Origin: Lates calcarifer
Lineage: Eukaryota > Chordata > Actinopteri > Centropomidae
Assembly (NCBI RefSeq): GCF_001640805.2
Contig: NC_066851.1
Location: forward strand, 10,251,550 to 10,315,549
Direction of reading: 5' to 3'
DNA length: 64,000 nucleotides
The notes under the pieces were generated by a model. That model was not told where the DNA came from and did not search any database. It was given only the letters and a program-made list of their open reading frames with translations. Positions 22,969-36,000 of the stretch are shown here, piece by piece (the first letter of the stretch is position 1; each line of letters opens with the position of its first letter). The position numbers and the translations under genes were made by a program.

Positions 22969-25918
22969 TTATACCTGAAAGAGAAAAAGATAGAGAGATT
23001 AACCCTGCACTAAATCTATTAAAAAAGGAACAATGCATGAATGCAATGAAACATAAGATGCACAAGAAACAGAGACATCGAATGAATTGTGACAAAACTT
23101 ACCTCAGTTGCAATGATGCATTCATTTTTCTCCTCTGCTATTACAAAGACAGACTGGTACATTGAATCTCTGGAAGAACATATTGTTGATATTCTACACT
23201 CTGGCCTTTCACTGTAAAGTAAAGACACGTCATGTCAGTGACTGAGCACAAGAGATGTCTTAACAATGTCTTAAGTTGACCAGAAGGTCAATCAAAATAT
23301 TCAAATCAGTGTCTCACAATACTGAGCTCTTTTATGCTTTTCATGTGCACTTACCTGTACATTCTACTCAAATGCTTTTTGTCTTCACAGTTTTCATCTT
23401 TGTCCAATAGGGACAGTTCGTCCTTGTACCCCGTGGAGGCTTTATAGTCCAGGTGGTAGTGGTTGATGTGTTTGTGATTAGACTTTTCCCTGGGACACTC
23501 CACCTCCAAATCAATCTTTTTATTGGTATTCTTGAGCTCTAGAGTAGAGATGAGGTTCTCTTTCTGAAAGTCAACCTTGGAGAGGTTGTTCATAGTCTCT
23601 GAGTCCTGCTTATTGTTCCTCTGCCTCTTGACATGGCGTATTACCATCACAACCATGCAGAAAAGCACCAGAACAGCCACCAGGCCTACTCCCAAGCTGA
23701 TGGCTGCCAAGCTCAGCTTGTTACTGGACTCCAAACCTGTGTTGGGGCTTGGGGTGTTGGCTTGAGGCACATCACTGGACTGGCACTGGGGACCGCTGAA
23801 ATGGGTGGGGCAGATGCAGATGGGCTGGCCTTTGGCTCCGATGGTGCAGGTCCCTCCGTTGAGGCAGGGCTGAGAGGCACAGTGGTCTGTCGGCCTGTCG
23901 CAGTGGCGGCCTGTGTACCCTGGAGGGCAGGTGCAGGTATAGTCATTGATGCGGTCTATGCAGGTGGAGCCGTTTGCACAGGGGTTGCTGGCGCACTCAT
24001 TGATGTTGATCTCACAGCGCAGTCCGGCGAAGCCTGAGCGACAGCTGCACAGTCGGAGGTTACCGTGGATCACGCAATGGCCACCTATGCAAAACAAAAC
24101 AGCATTACAGAAGCCTCACTCGTATTATTTCTAACACAAATATACAGAAAGGGAAAGGAATTGCTTTTGACCTAGAAAGATGTGTTACCATTGATGCATT
24201 GCAGTGAGGTACATTTATCCACTTTCTTCTCACAGTTGAGTCCAGTGTATCCTGCTGGACACTCGCATATGTAGCTATTCCCATTATCCCTCTCTCTGCA
24301 CTGGCCACCATGGAAGCAGGGTGTATCTGCGCAGGTCAGCATCTTGTGTTCACAGTGTGTCCCTTCAAACCCTTGTGGGCACACACACCTATAGCCGCTC
24401 TCAGAGTCCTGCGGGGAGAAAGATATAAAGTCTATCAAAAAGCTCCCTGTCAGATGTTTTTTATCGTATCCTGTTCTCGGCTGCCCCAACGAACCCCATT
24501 ATCCTTAGTTTGAATTCTATTTACAGTACACAGTCTGTGAACTGGGTCATCTACTGACTTGACAATCGATAGCATCCTCCTGGACTAGCAGATAGACTGA
24601 GGCAAAAACAAAAACAGGAAAGCCTGTGTTGTGGGAAAGGAGAGAGAGAGACTTCCGGACTCACCATGCAGTGGCCTCCGTTGTGACAGGGCTGGCTGTC
24701 ACACTCCCTGACCTCTGAGTCACAGTTGACCCCAGTGAAGCCTGGTAGGCAGGTGCAGGTGTAGCTGCCGTGACCTGTGTTCATGCACGTGGCCCCGTTG
24801 GCACAAGGTTTGTGATGGGTGCAGTAGTTCAGATCTGTAAACAAATGGGTGGAAACATTACAGAATGGAACCAAAAAAGAGGCGCCATATTGAGGCTTTT
24901 ATTTACAGTGCTAACATTTCATCCAGTTTGCTTATTTTTAGTTACACACCTTGGTCACAAAAGATGCCCCCCCAGCCTTCTTTGCAGGTGCACTGCCACG
25001 GCTCTTTACAGGTACCATGTTTACAGGATGGATGGAGTTTACACACATCACAAAAGAGTCCCTGCCAGCCCTCTCTGCATCTGTTCACACATAAAACACA
25101 CAGATTAACTCTCATGTTCTGCTAATAGAAAATGCATTATTAACAAAAAAAAAAATCTATGATGACTTTAATACTGCTATTAAACAGAAAGAGGTATAAA
25201 TACATAACAAATCAAACACCTGGTTCCCTTTGTGTTACATAATAAGATAATGACTTGCAATACTAATATATTTTGTAATGGTTCATCTGCTCTTAATTAA
25301 TTGTTATTTCTCTAGTCATTGAAAATGTTGATTGTTGTGTTTTGTGGATCACTCCAGAACAGAGCAGATAAATTAGATAATAATGAGTAGACAATAAACA
25401 TACAAGTAAGTGAAAACTCACTTGCACTCTCCAGGTAATGTGCAGTTTCCATTCCTTTCATTGCAGCCCTCAAGACAGACCGCTGTAAGAGAAGAAGAAA
25501 AAAAAAGACAGGGACATTTAAATCTCAAGGTTTTAGCATTTATAACAAGCAGTTAGTAAGGCTTTTATGACCTTAAATTGTTTTTCTTCGCACAATCAAA
25601 CCTGTTACTTAACCATATCAATGGGGGGAAAAACATGTAATTTCCTGGGTCTGTATGTGGCAGTGGCTCTGCATGGTTTTACGGTGTTAAACGGCTGGTT
25701 AGTGCGGGAGCAGATGCTTGTTCTCAAAAAAGCAGGACAGCTGCCCCATTGTTATCGGTGGGCAGTACGAGTCCCGTTTGCACCTGCTGCCCTACACCGC
25801 CTCAACAATAGAGCCCACAATTTTAGTGGCGCGTGGCGGGCGATAATGCCGCGATTAACCCCGGCGCGTGCTGCTGAGCGACCACCGCCCTGGATTAAAC
25901 CGCACGCGCCCAGAGAGG

Positions 25919-25967
<49 letters not shown>

Positions 25968-28186
25968 TGTGCCGAGTAAGGTGGTAGTAGGCTCTGTGTG
26001 TCTTCAAATTTCACCTAGCTTCTCTGTAGTGTTGTGTTTGGCTGCCTCACATCGGAAAATACACAACTCAGATCATGTAAAAGGTCATTTAGACAATAAA
26101 GCTCTAAACGAAACTTATGTATTGTGAAATGTATATTTCTAAAATACGTCACTCTGGAGCGTATTTAGCCTTATATTTTTTGAGTGGCGGAAGTATACAT
26201 AAAAAATATCTTTAAAAAATCATTTAAAAAAACTTGCACTCGCTTACATATGTGGCTTTAAGCTGTAGATTGTGTTACTTAATTGTGTCATGGTTTACAG
26301 CCTTATAGCTTTATTTCATTTTAGAGGACTATAGACCCTTTTCTTAAAAGCTGACTCGTGACCTGTTATCACAAACAAAAGAAAAGTGTCCATATGGTGT
26401 CTTTACTCTTGCTTACGTTCTTGGCAGTATTCTCCCTTCCATCCCGGCAGACAGGCTATTTGCCCGTCAGGCTTGCAGGTGTAGTGGCCAAAACGGTCGT
26501 CTCTCGGAGCGCATATTTTGGAACAAGTGTCCCCGTAGTAATTGTCATTGCAGATGAACCGGTATGAGTACCTTAGCTCCGTCTGCGTCCCGCTCTGCAC
26601 ATCCTGGGACCACTCAGGCCCTATTCCCAACTGTCTTTGGATGGCAAAAGAACTAATCAAGAAATCAGGGTCGGTGGTGTCTGTGAAGAAAAAAAACCCC
26701 ATCAGATTTAATTTAAACTGGACTAATTGAAGAAGATACACGTTGAATTTTAAACCACCCAATAATGTATCAAATAAATCTAGCAGTTAGGCTATTCTTT
26801 TAGTTATTTATATGAATCAGAATACTGAAATTCTGATGGGACCATTATAGACTAACAAAAAAGGTGTAAAATCCAGGAAAAGGCTGTCATGGGATTTTTC
26901 TGGCAAGGCTTCATATTCTCACTTAAGCCTGTACACTTTCCCATGCATGCCAAAAATAAAACAGGGGAAGTGCAATTGTGTTGGAGAGATTTGATTGTAA
27001 AGAATTGTCGTGTGAGTCACAAGGCATCCTAACAAACACGGATCCATGACGCTGAAAATGCCAGATGCATTTGCCAGCACTTGACAGGCTACGTGAAGCG
27101 AGGGCTACAGATTAAAACGTGTGATAGGTAATAAGTCATGTAGGCTATACAAGGCACATCTCCCTCTAGTGGTGGACAAACAGTTTACAATCTCCTCACC
27201 TCCAGGGGGGTCCGCTGCAGGAGAATACCAGGCTTCAATAATTAATGAGAAAGCACCCTGTGGGGACACATTAGGAAATAAACGTCACCAAAAACCTGAA
27301 ATTAGTGAATATCCTTAACTTTGTTGCACTTGAATATACAGGTGAAGAAAATATGAGAGTGGATTCTGTTAGAGTTGCACTCTGTTCTTGCTTTACGCAC
27401 AGCGTGGACACAGGGACTCACTTAACATTTGGTCTACAGTGTTTGGCTTTAAGGGTATGCATACGATATACATGCATAAATCGATGGCATTTAAAACACA
27501 TAAAAGTAAATGTGCATTATGTTGCTTTGTTGTTGTTGTTAATTTAATGCATAGAAATGATTAAATTATGTTTGTTTGTTTGTTTGTTTTTTCATTTAAA
27601 AAAGCACTTTTTGTTCCTGAGAAGAAGTCTGATTGTTTTTCCTGGTAGTTAAGTTTATTAATTAATCATTCCAAAACTACATTTAATTTGGTGTGTAAAT
27701 ATTTTTTTTTTGTTATTGTCGGCATAAAAGTGTGTGAACAGTCGACAACAGTCGGCGCGGCTCAGGGACAGGTGTTCATTCTTACCGGCCAGGTGAAGTT
27801 GAGCGGCAGACGCAGCAGCCTGGCGTCCTGCTGGATGCTGAAGGAGTCGGTGCCCAGAACAGGTGTGGTGACTCTGCCAAATATACAGTCTCCGGGAGAC
27901 ACCACAGTCTGGAAGTTCTTCAAACAAACCCTGAAATAAGTCCTGCAGCCAGTCATGCTGCAACTAAGTCCATTTGCCAGCAAACCTTTAGTATTCTGAA
28001 AGTGATGGAGATCTAGCTCGAACACACCTGATCCCAGAACCTAGAAGGATACAAACAGTGAGCAAAATAAAATAATGCAACATTTTTACTTCATAAATAA
28101 TTATTTCCTAAATTGCAAAGATAGGAAAGTACCTGAGTAAATAATGTTATAACTATTGCGAGGATAGAGGTGAACCAAACGGCCAT
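22969..28186 (-). CDS. dll4: dll4, Delta-like Notch ligand
   Basis: Single-pass membrane ligand of Notch, central to arterial specification and tip-cell selection. Coding exons: 28186-28133, 28040-27786, 27257-27200, 26680-26417, 25482-25422, 25080-24950, 24834-24665, 24408-24189, 24084-23355, 23211-23103 and 22974-22969. They sum to 2058 bases, 685 residues, the same length as human DLL4, with consistent phases. Order: signal peptide ([16 protein letters not shown]), MNNL domain ([22 protein letters not shown]), DSL domain ([10 protein letters not shown] to GEYC), eight EGF repeats, one transmembrane helix ([16 protein letters not shown]), and a tail with [15 protein letters not shown] and DSMYQSV, ending in the PDZ ligand ATEV. 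The final V and the stop form a separate last exon. Intron 4 contains a GA microsatellite; intron 3 holds an enhancer-like motif cluster. Confidence 0.97.
25922..25965. repeat. (GA)n microsatellite in dll4 intron 4
   Basis: Uninterrupted GA run of about 44 bases, followed by a short GTGTGTG. It creates an artificial Arg-Glu open frame. Confidence 0.95.
26938..27008 (-). promoter_or_regulatory. candidate dll4 intron 3 enhancer core
   Basis: Within the roughly 520-base intron 3, about 70 bases hold an RBPJ core TGGGAA (26938-26943, minus), an ETS site GGAAGTG (26966-26972, plus) and three SOX cores ATTGT (26975-26979, 26994-26998, 27004-27008). The mammalian and zebrafish Dll4 intron 3 arterial enhancer is known to depend on ETS, RBPJ and SOXF sites. 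Motif content and position agree; activity is inferred. Confidence 0.45.
27570..27590. repeat. (TTTG)n short repeat in dll4 intron 2
   Basis: About five TTTG units. Confidence 0.8.
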
Positions 28187-28595
28187 CCTTTAGAGTTTGA
28201 TGTGCGTATCCTTAAAAAATCAGTTTGTCCTCCCACAACACGCTCCTATTCCAAGTGGTGACGGCGAAAACGGAGTGATGACAAATCAGAATAAATATAA
28301 TCCTTCAAAAAGCCTGCGTAGGGACAAAGATCCAGCTCCACAATCCGTATCCAGAAGAAGTTTGGAAAAGACCGAGTTATCCAGTGCTAGAGGTTAGACA
28401 AATATCAGTAACGTCAATATCCACAAGTGAGTCATTCTGCGGTCTTTATGTTGCCCATCCATCGTGCCGGTCAGATGTGGTTTGAGTTTGCTGTGCTGAT
28501 GCGAGCCGTGTGCTGCCAACGGTGATGAGAGCATGTGGCGGTGGAGCATCAGCGCATAGTGACTCCCAGTGAAGGATGTTTGACGTCCCTCCCAG

Positions 28596-28603
28596 TTTAT
28601 ATA
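28596..28603 (-). promoter_or_regulatory. dll4 TATA box
   Basis: TATATAAA on the minus strand, about 410 bases upstream of the dll4 ATG. It would place transcription start near 28570 and give a 5' UTR of about 385 bases. It is the only clear TATA word between the ATG and the T-tract at 28670. Confidence 0.55.
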
Positions 28604-28667
28604 CCGCAGTGTAGTGTCATTACAGACACTGCCAGTCAGTAGACACCGCCCACTCTCATCTCCACCT

Positions 28668-28669
<2 letters not shown>

Positions 28670-28698
<29 letters not shown>
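28670..28698. repeat. poly(T) tract upstream of dll4
   Basis: A 29-base T run, about 70 bases upstream of the dll4 TATA box. A possible nucleosome-excluding tract, or the A-tail of an old minus-strand insertion. Confidence 0.85.
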
Positions 28699-28701
<3 letters not shown>

Positions 28702-31700
28702 TGGACTATAGCATCAACATTTATTTGAATTTTTGGAGGAGACTGTCTTTTGTTTCACCTGGTCCAGAAAAAATGCACTTATCTGCGCTTCACGTGCACA
28801 TTGTCAATCCCGAAAACAGCAACTAAAGTTAAGTATATTGTAAAACCAGATTTCATTCTTTTATTGCAATATTCTAGATTAAAACCTGCAGGCTGACAAT
28901 ATTGGCAAATTCATATCTGGCTGCCAGAGACACTAAGTAGAAACAGCAAGCTATAGGAAAACAGTCATTGTCCTTTAAGTTAGGTGTAGGATCACTCATT
29001 TTTGATGCGTCTTTACGCGCCTGGACGCCCCGTGTGCCTTTTGCGCTTCTGACCTCGCAGCCTTCTCTCTTGTCTCTTGTGTTTATTTTAGATAAAGAAG
29101 ATAGAGAAGGAGATAACTCCACAGCTGCATGATAATGGATTCACACTGCAAACACATTGCGTCACTCATAAATCAGCTAGGAGTCCGCGTTTTACGAAAG
29201 CCAGGCGGCAAACTGTATAAAGATAGACCTAGACGGACTCTAAAGGCTTGAAATCAATATTAATGTAACTGTGTCTCTAGAGAAATATTTGCAGATCTGG
29301 CCCACATGGCCATAATAATTGACTTTAATTTTTAAATATATATACATGGATTTTTATCATTGGGAAAACATATATTATTATAAAGAGTATGGTCTAGACC
29401 TGAGATATTTATGTTATTATTCAGTGCTATATAAATAAAACGGACTTGGCTTGAATGGACCTGTGAAGGTAGACACACATAGACCATATATTTTACTTTA
29501 AGTTACTGTTTGTTATTCTTGAGATAAATACCATTACAAGCTCAAGCACCCAGCTGTTTGAACACCTCATTTAAAATCGCAGCTTATAATACCCTCAATT
29601 GGAAGCACATTTATATAAATTAAAGTGGAGATTGTATCCTGCACGTAGCGTAACAGTGTTTGTTGAACTAACTTCCACTAGAGCCGGTTGAAAAAACTTT
29701 CTCCCCCTTTCAAGTGCATGTATGATTGTTCCGAGGGGGAAAAGAAAAATGAACTGAAAACAGTATATAAAGGCCGCTGTGCAAATAAATTCAAATGCCA
29801 TATACATTTTTATCACATGTAAACTCATGCTGGGCACAGGCATTGTTACCTTTATCACCCCTGGAGCAGGCCAACTTGTCTGGGAGGATTTACAGTGAGG
29901 GAACAGGATTTAGGAGCTGTTCCCTGGCCATGAAGGTGTCTGGCTTGAACGGCTCTCCTGCAGAGATGACTTCATCTCCAACCCCCCACCCCCACTACCT
30001 TTGACTTATAGGTTTGAGGTTCCACTCTAGGGCAGAGACAATAGACTATTGAGTCTGGAGCAGTGTGAGTAAGAGGCCCGGACATCTCACAGCTCTGCCG
30101 TGTTGAAGCATTTGGAGTTCCCACCATTGAATTGCACAGATACTGAGGAGGATCAATGCAGCCCTGTACAGTGGTTCAAACCAGTCTTCCTGTTCTGTTT
30201 AAAGTATTAAAAATGACTTTAACTCGCTTATCTATGAGACATCTCATTGGTTTATATGGACTCTAGAGCCTCATCAATCTCTTTTGTAGAGAGAAGTGTA
30301 TAGAGTAATGGTGCCCCTGCCTTTACTTTATACACATCAAAACATCCATACACTTTAATATTTGATGGACCATGGTTAAGGTTTCCCAACTGCAGCTCAG
30401 GTTACAATTCCTTTTAAAGCTTTGGACTGCAGCTAAACAAGCAGTGATGCTTGGATTGGAACTTCTTGGTGCAGCATGAAGGAAAACATTGGCTCAAATC
30501 AGATATGTAGATAGGCGCCTCTCTGGTGATGCACTCACCAGGCTCTCTTAATATTTACATATTAATCTCCTGATTTTATCGCTCTTTTTATTTTTATTTT
30601 TGTGTATATAAATACACAGAGAACCTGGCCTGAATTAATAGGACATTTTAGTCCTTAGCTGTATGGGTTATTTACTCTTGGCCAGCGCAAACACAGTAAT
30701 GTAACAGGGCCTTTTCTGCCGCGTTGCTCTAGAATAAACACACCCTTGGAAACAGGCATTGGCCCACCGCAGTTCCATCTGCAGCCTTGTATGGAACATC
30801 ATTTTTCTTTGTGACAGTGTTTTGTAAAGCTGACTTCTGATTGTTCTATGGCTTTTCAGCTGGCATCCGAACCCTAAAAATAAACATTTTGATTGGGAAA
30901 TGAAGAGGTATGAACGTGCCTCTGGACTCTGACTTATTAGGCAAGTTGCTATTTATGAGAGAAGCTGCCTGATGCAGTTGTTTGGTTCTTTGGCAGACTA
31001 ATGTTTGTTCCCAGGAACGCTCGGCCTCTCGACATTGTTGATAAGTTATACATTTAAACAAGATGTATGAATCTCATTATTCAAAATACTAATCATTTCA
31101 AAAACAAACTTTTTAAAAAAAAAAATGCTGGCAGTGCTTTGGTTGTCCTCTGTTTCTGGACTCAAAACACATTTACAGATACTTATTATTTCCAAAACAC
31201 TCAAGATTATTGTGCCCCACATCAATATAGCAGGGATCAAAGACCATCCTAAATTAAGTTTCTCTCAGCTAAATGCCAATATGTATTTACTGTTAATCTG
31301 TAGTGGACGGTAAGTGACTAAAACAGTGACCCTGATGGCACAAGTATAAAAAAGTCATTTGATACAGATATGCTGTCACATGTCAGAACATCAGTGTGTG
31401 ATTATGTGTGACCTGACTGAGGATAGTATCATTTATCCTTTCAGTAGTATTTTGCTTTTTCTATATAGTACTTAGAAGCACTAAGACTGATCAAATCACA
31501 TTCCCCTCTTTATCTGCCCTCCAGTGTCAGTGGGTTGTGCAGCCTGGTCCTGGGCCCACTCTGGCTGCTGTTCCAACAGTATCAACAATGTGGGCAAGTG
31601 CAATAGGAAATTAGCCACAGTTCTAACAGATGGCACCTTTTAGTCCAGAAATCTGCCCTGTTTAATGCAGAGCAGTTTAACACTTCTTGATCTCTATGCC

Positions 31701-32493
31701 CCAATCTGTCTGGCCAATCAATGGGGCTTTTGATGTGCGCTGCCGATGGATCTGAGGCATCTGAGCATGTCGCCCTCAGAGGAGAAATCACCTGCTGTCA
31801 CAAATTAGAAAAGCAAGGGGTGTTTTCCTTCTCTCAGGGCACCATGCTGTCCTGTATTAACTTAAGACTGCTGACAGATACAGAAATACAGTCCTGATTT
31901 TTGTTAGTATGTATTTTTAACTCAGAATGCTGAAATATTTGTGTGGGTGTAAGGAGAATTTCCATCCCAGACAGACTTTGTGTGCTGAAGCCAAGGGTTA
32001 AATGTCACATTTCTTACTGTTCTAAACCTGACTATATGTTCATAGCTGGCTGCAGTAAAAAGCTTTCAGACAGCCTGTGGATTAAAAGCACAACTGTAGA
32101 GTTAAGTTAATATAATTTAATGTGTCACTTTTGCTGCTAAAAGTGACTACTGATTGGTTTCTTCATATGTTTGCAAGCTTTCAAACTTATGTCATACATT
32201 ACCAAGTGTGAAAAAAAGGTCACAGATGTCTGTTTTCACTCAGTTTAAACTTCAAACCTCAGCTGACATAAGGTTGGATTTAGGGCTCCTGACATTATGG
32301 TTGTCTGTCTAACAAGAGCCTGTGGTCTGCTATGGAACTTTCCAGCCACCCTTTTGCTGTACTGTTGACACAACACCACCGCGCCAGCACCCCTCTACCC
32401 TTACAGCGCAACCAACAACACACTTTGGTCACTGACATGGCGTTGTGATGCATGTAGGTGTCACTACACCTGAGTAAAGATGTTGGGTTACTG

Positions 32494-32591
32494 AAAAAAA
32501 AAAAAAAAAAAAAAAACGTCTGATGGATGACAGCATTAATGCGTGGAGCGTAATTTATGGCTGAACAACACACATTTTTTTTTTTTTTTTT
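32494..32591. repeat. A23 tract and T17 tract pair
   Basis: A 23-base A run (32494-32516) is followed 58 bases later by a 17-base T run (32575-32591), so the pair could fold back on itself. No other transposon signature is seen. Confidence 0.7.
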
Positions 32592-33052
32592 AATAGAAGG
32601 CTTCTGCTTGGGCTTGAAGTGTGTAAATCAGGTCAGGGTGATCTGAGGCCATGTGTGTAACAGCTGTGTGTGTGCCAGTGTGCCAAGAGACCTCCCTCCC
32701 ACCTCGCAGTGACTGTGGTTACCCCAACCGACAGGAACAACTAGTCTTTCAACACTTGATATTGATCCTAACAGAGCGGCTCCACCTTTGACACATGGAC
32801 GTGTCAGCAGGGACCAGGAGCATCGCCACATCTGTCGCTCTATCTGAACGATGCCATGTTCTGCTACATTTTAGCAGATGCATTTCCCTTTTTATAGGGT
32901 CTTTTTGTCATTGTCCCCCCTCTTTCTGCTGTTTGTGTTGGACTTGAGCAGAAAATAAATACGTGAAGGCCACTCCCAGGCCCAGCACATGAAAACCAAA
33001 CATGTTTTTGTGTCCAAGCATTTCTTGAGTGATTACCAGTGCGAGGCTAATT

Positions 33053-33077
33053 GTGTGTATGTGTGTGTGTGTGTGTG
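33053..33077. repeat. (GT)n microsatellite
   Basis: GT dinucleotide run with one interruption. Confidence 0.85.
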
Positions 33078-36000
33078 GAAGACGCTACTGTAGCCTTGAG
33101 GAAATCCTCCCTCGCTAGAGTCAAAGCATCATTGCCTTACGCAAGACAAAACCTCACAGCAGGAAAAGGAAAGAGATAAATGGAGGAGGGGGAAGAGCGT
33201 GCTGGTGTGAAGAGGGCTGTTGAAGCTGCACCAGTTAGCCAATCAGGAAGACCATCCTGAGACTGTACGAACCCTCAGGCCTCGCTGGCCCCCACAATTT
33301 TGCACACTAATCTACCTGTTAATGTGAGGTGTGAACAGGTGCGCGCCCTTTATGTGCTGCATGCTGGGCCGTCCCTCTGCCCTCAAGTGGTTTTGTCAGC
33401 ACAGATGGGCCACAGGGTCGGAGCTTTAAATAGCTCCTATTAATTGTCTTTTATTGAAGTTGCCTGCCTTTGTGAATCAGGGGAAATTTCCATCAAAGTA
33501 ATAGCCAATATTAATCTTCAAAGTTGCAAGGGGTTTTTGGCCTCAGTGTCACCATGGGGGAAATTCAGCATTATCATTGAACACCATCAGCGTCATTAAT
33601 GTCTCGTAATTTCACCTTGGCATGCCATGCTGTTAGATGCTGTGATTTGGTGTGATAAGGGCCTGTGATTCTGGTTTAATTATCCAGAGACTTAATGATC
33701 TCTTATCTGCTGTTCTTCCTCTACTTCCTGACCAGGGCCACATGACCCAGAGTACACATCACTATATTGTTGTTTATTTAGAACTATTTTAGGAGGAGTC
33801 TGTTGTTTTTTCCTTAGATGATTTGAAATTCCTATAAATTCTTTTCCCATTTAGTCTCTGCACAAGCAGTTTCCTACCTGTACTTCCGATTCTCACAAAG
33901 ATAGACTCTTTGGAATTTGTTCTTCTGACCTTGTGTGTGGGAGTGTTATGTTTTTGGATTAACAGATGTGGATGTGTGTCTTTGAAGCTAAACGGCTCAG
34001 GGAGTGCGAGTGCCATTTTCTGTACCTGCTTGAGGCCTTTTCTTTGTCCCGCCAAAGAGTCGTCAGAAGCTTTCAGCAGCCACCAGAGTGAAATGTGACC
34101 ATTTGTTTGGATTCCACGTAGTTAGCTGAACTGTCGTTGACCTCATAACTGCTCACAGTGTACATACACACAAACCCATCTCCACTCTGCAGGACAAACA
34201 ACAGATGCAAATCCTTTTGTGTAGACGGATTGTTATCCAAGTCAACTTAAGGCCTGGACATGATGTTAACAGAAGGGTACCGCACAGATGGAAGATGTAT
34301 ACGTTTCCACAGCCAGTTTGTGTTCCTGTGGCCACTGAGTTAGTGGGCTTCACGCCATGTTTGACATCATTTGGGCCTCTGTCCATGCTTACCCAGCCTC
34401 ACACTGAGACAACTGCTGCTGACCGGGTGCCGTTTGATTAATTCTCTCAGCCTGTTTGTCTAGTGAAGGCTCATTGAGGCTGGATCTTCACTGATGAGGT
34501 TGTGTAGAGGGGCTGTGTGTTTACAGTGATGAATATGTTCTCACAGGGCCTAACTAGCAGGCTGCAGCAGTGATGCATTCGGCCTAATTTCTGAAGCTCA
34601 GGAGGAGCTCCCTCGCTGCCAGGCCTAATAGCTTTGGAGTGTTGTTCCAACTTGACCCCATGAGTCCCAAGTTGCCCCAGTTCTTACTCCTCTGACTCGG
34701 CTCTCATAGGCAATTTTCATGTCTCTGTCCAATATTTGACATCTCTCAAGAACTCAGTGCTTTCCAGACCATATTAATGCTTTTAATGTTCCATCATTTC
34801 AAAAATGCACCACTGTGCATTTTAAACAACCAATTTCTTCCTTATGTGGAAAAAACTGCGCAAAACCAGTGTGTAAGAGGAGCGATTCCTCATCGCCATT
34901 CATTGGCAGAGTGACATAATGATGCTGTTACGCCGTTCCTAGATGCACACATATGGATTTTTTATGTTTTCTTTCAAAGCTGGGACATTTTTAATGGATT
35001 TATATGACTAGTTAAATATGCCATGAAAATTAATCTTTCTGCTCAGAGTTTGTGTTCTCACACACGCCACGATGATTTATTAGCCAGAGTGATGAATGAC
35101 GCTGATATAGTGTAAGTGCAGACCTAGCACATTTGAGCCGCAGTAATTTGTTTATATTGCAGCCCTGTGCTGTAGAGAGATGAACTGAATGCGGTGATGC
35201 CAACCACATTACACAGATTTCTTATGTGTTCAAATCTATACATCAAAACTATCATTTTACAGCGACAAAAATGGTTCATAACCCTCATGTGCTGGGAAAA
35301 ATTGGAGCAAAATTAGTAGTATTACAGCTGGTTTTAATGAATTAAACTTTCCCTCACTTTAACACTCAGCTGTGGTTTCCAAGTTGATGCTAATCTTTTG
35401 ATCAGTGCCAGCATGAGATGAATGTCCATCAAAGTGACCATAAAATCAAATATATTTTCAGAAATTAGTTATATTACACAATTTTTATCAGTGTACGACT
35501 TAAATGAATTTGATATTAATTTGCCACAATATATGCAATTATTTTTTTATGCCATTAAATGCTCACAAACTTTGTACATGTTGTAGCTGATAAGGCTCTG
35601 AGAGAGCAGCAGTGCGTACCCTCTCACGGTAATTACAAACACGGTGCTATGAGAAGCTTATGTAACCCCTGAGGAGCATTCAGCAGACCTGTCACACAAT
35701 ACAACTGACCGAGCCTTTCATCCGTGTGGTCAGATGCTGGCTCAACACTAATGTGGTAAGGTCTGCTGAGGTGTGGCGTCATTTACGGAGGAAAATGAAG
35801 GGAAACATTTGTGCAAGTGGAGGGGCCAGGCTTTTATTTTGTACACTGAAGCTAGAATTTAATGGTCTAGTTTGTGTGACAGACCATAGGAGGACTGCAG
35901 TAGTGACTCTGCTACTGTCAAGGTTTGCGTTGAAAGCAGAGAGATTTTGTTTGCTTTTGATGACAGGCCGTGATTTGGATGTGGTGGTTTACTTTCCTTG

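Noticed and set aside
23633..24037. A 134-codon plus-strand frame rich in Gly and Ala.
   Set aside because: Antisense shadow of the dll4 EGF/transmembrane exon.
25567..26127. A 186-codon open frame inside dll4 intron 4.
   Set aside because: Much of it is the GA microsatellite read as Arg-Glu. It has no family resemblance and lies inside a well-supported intron.
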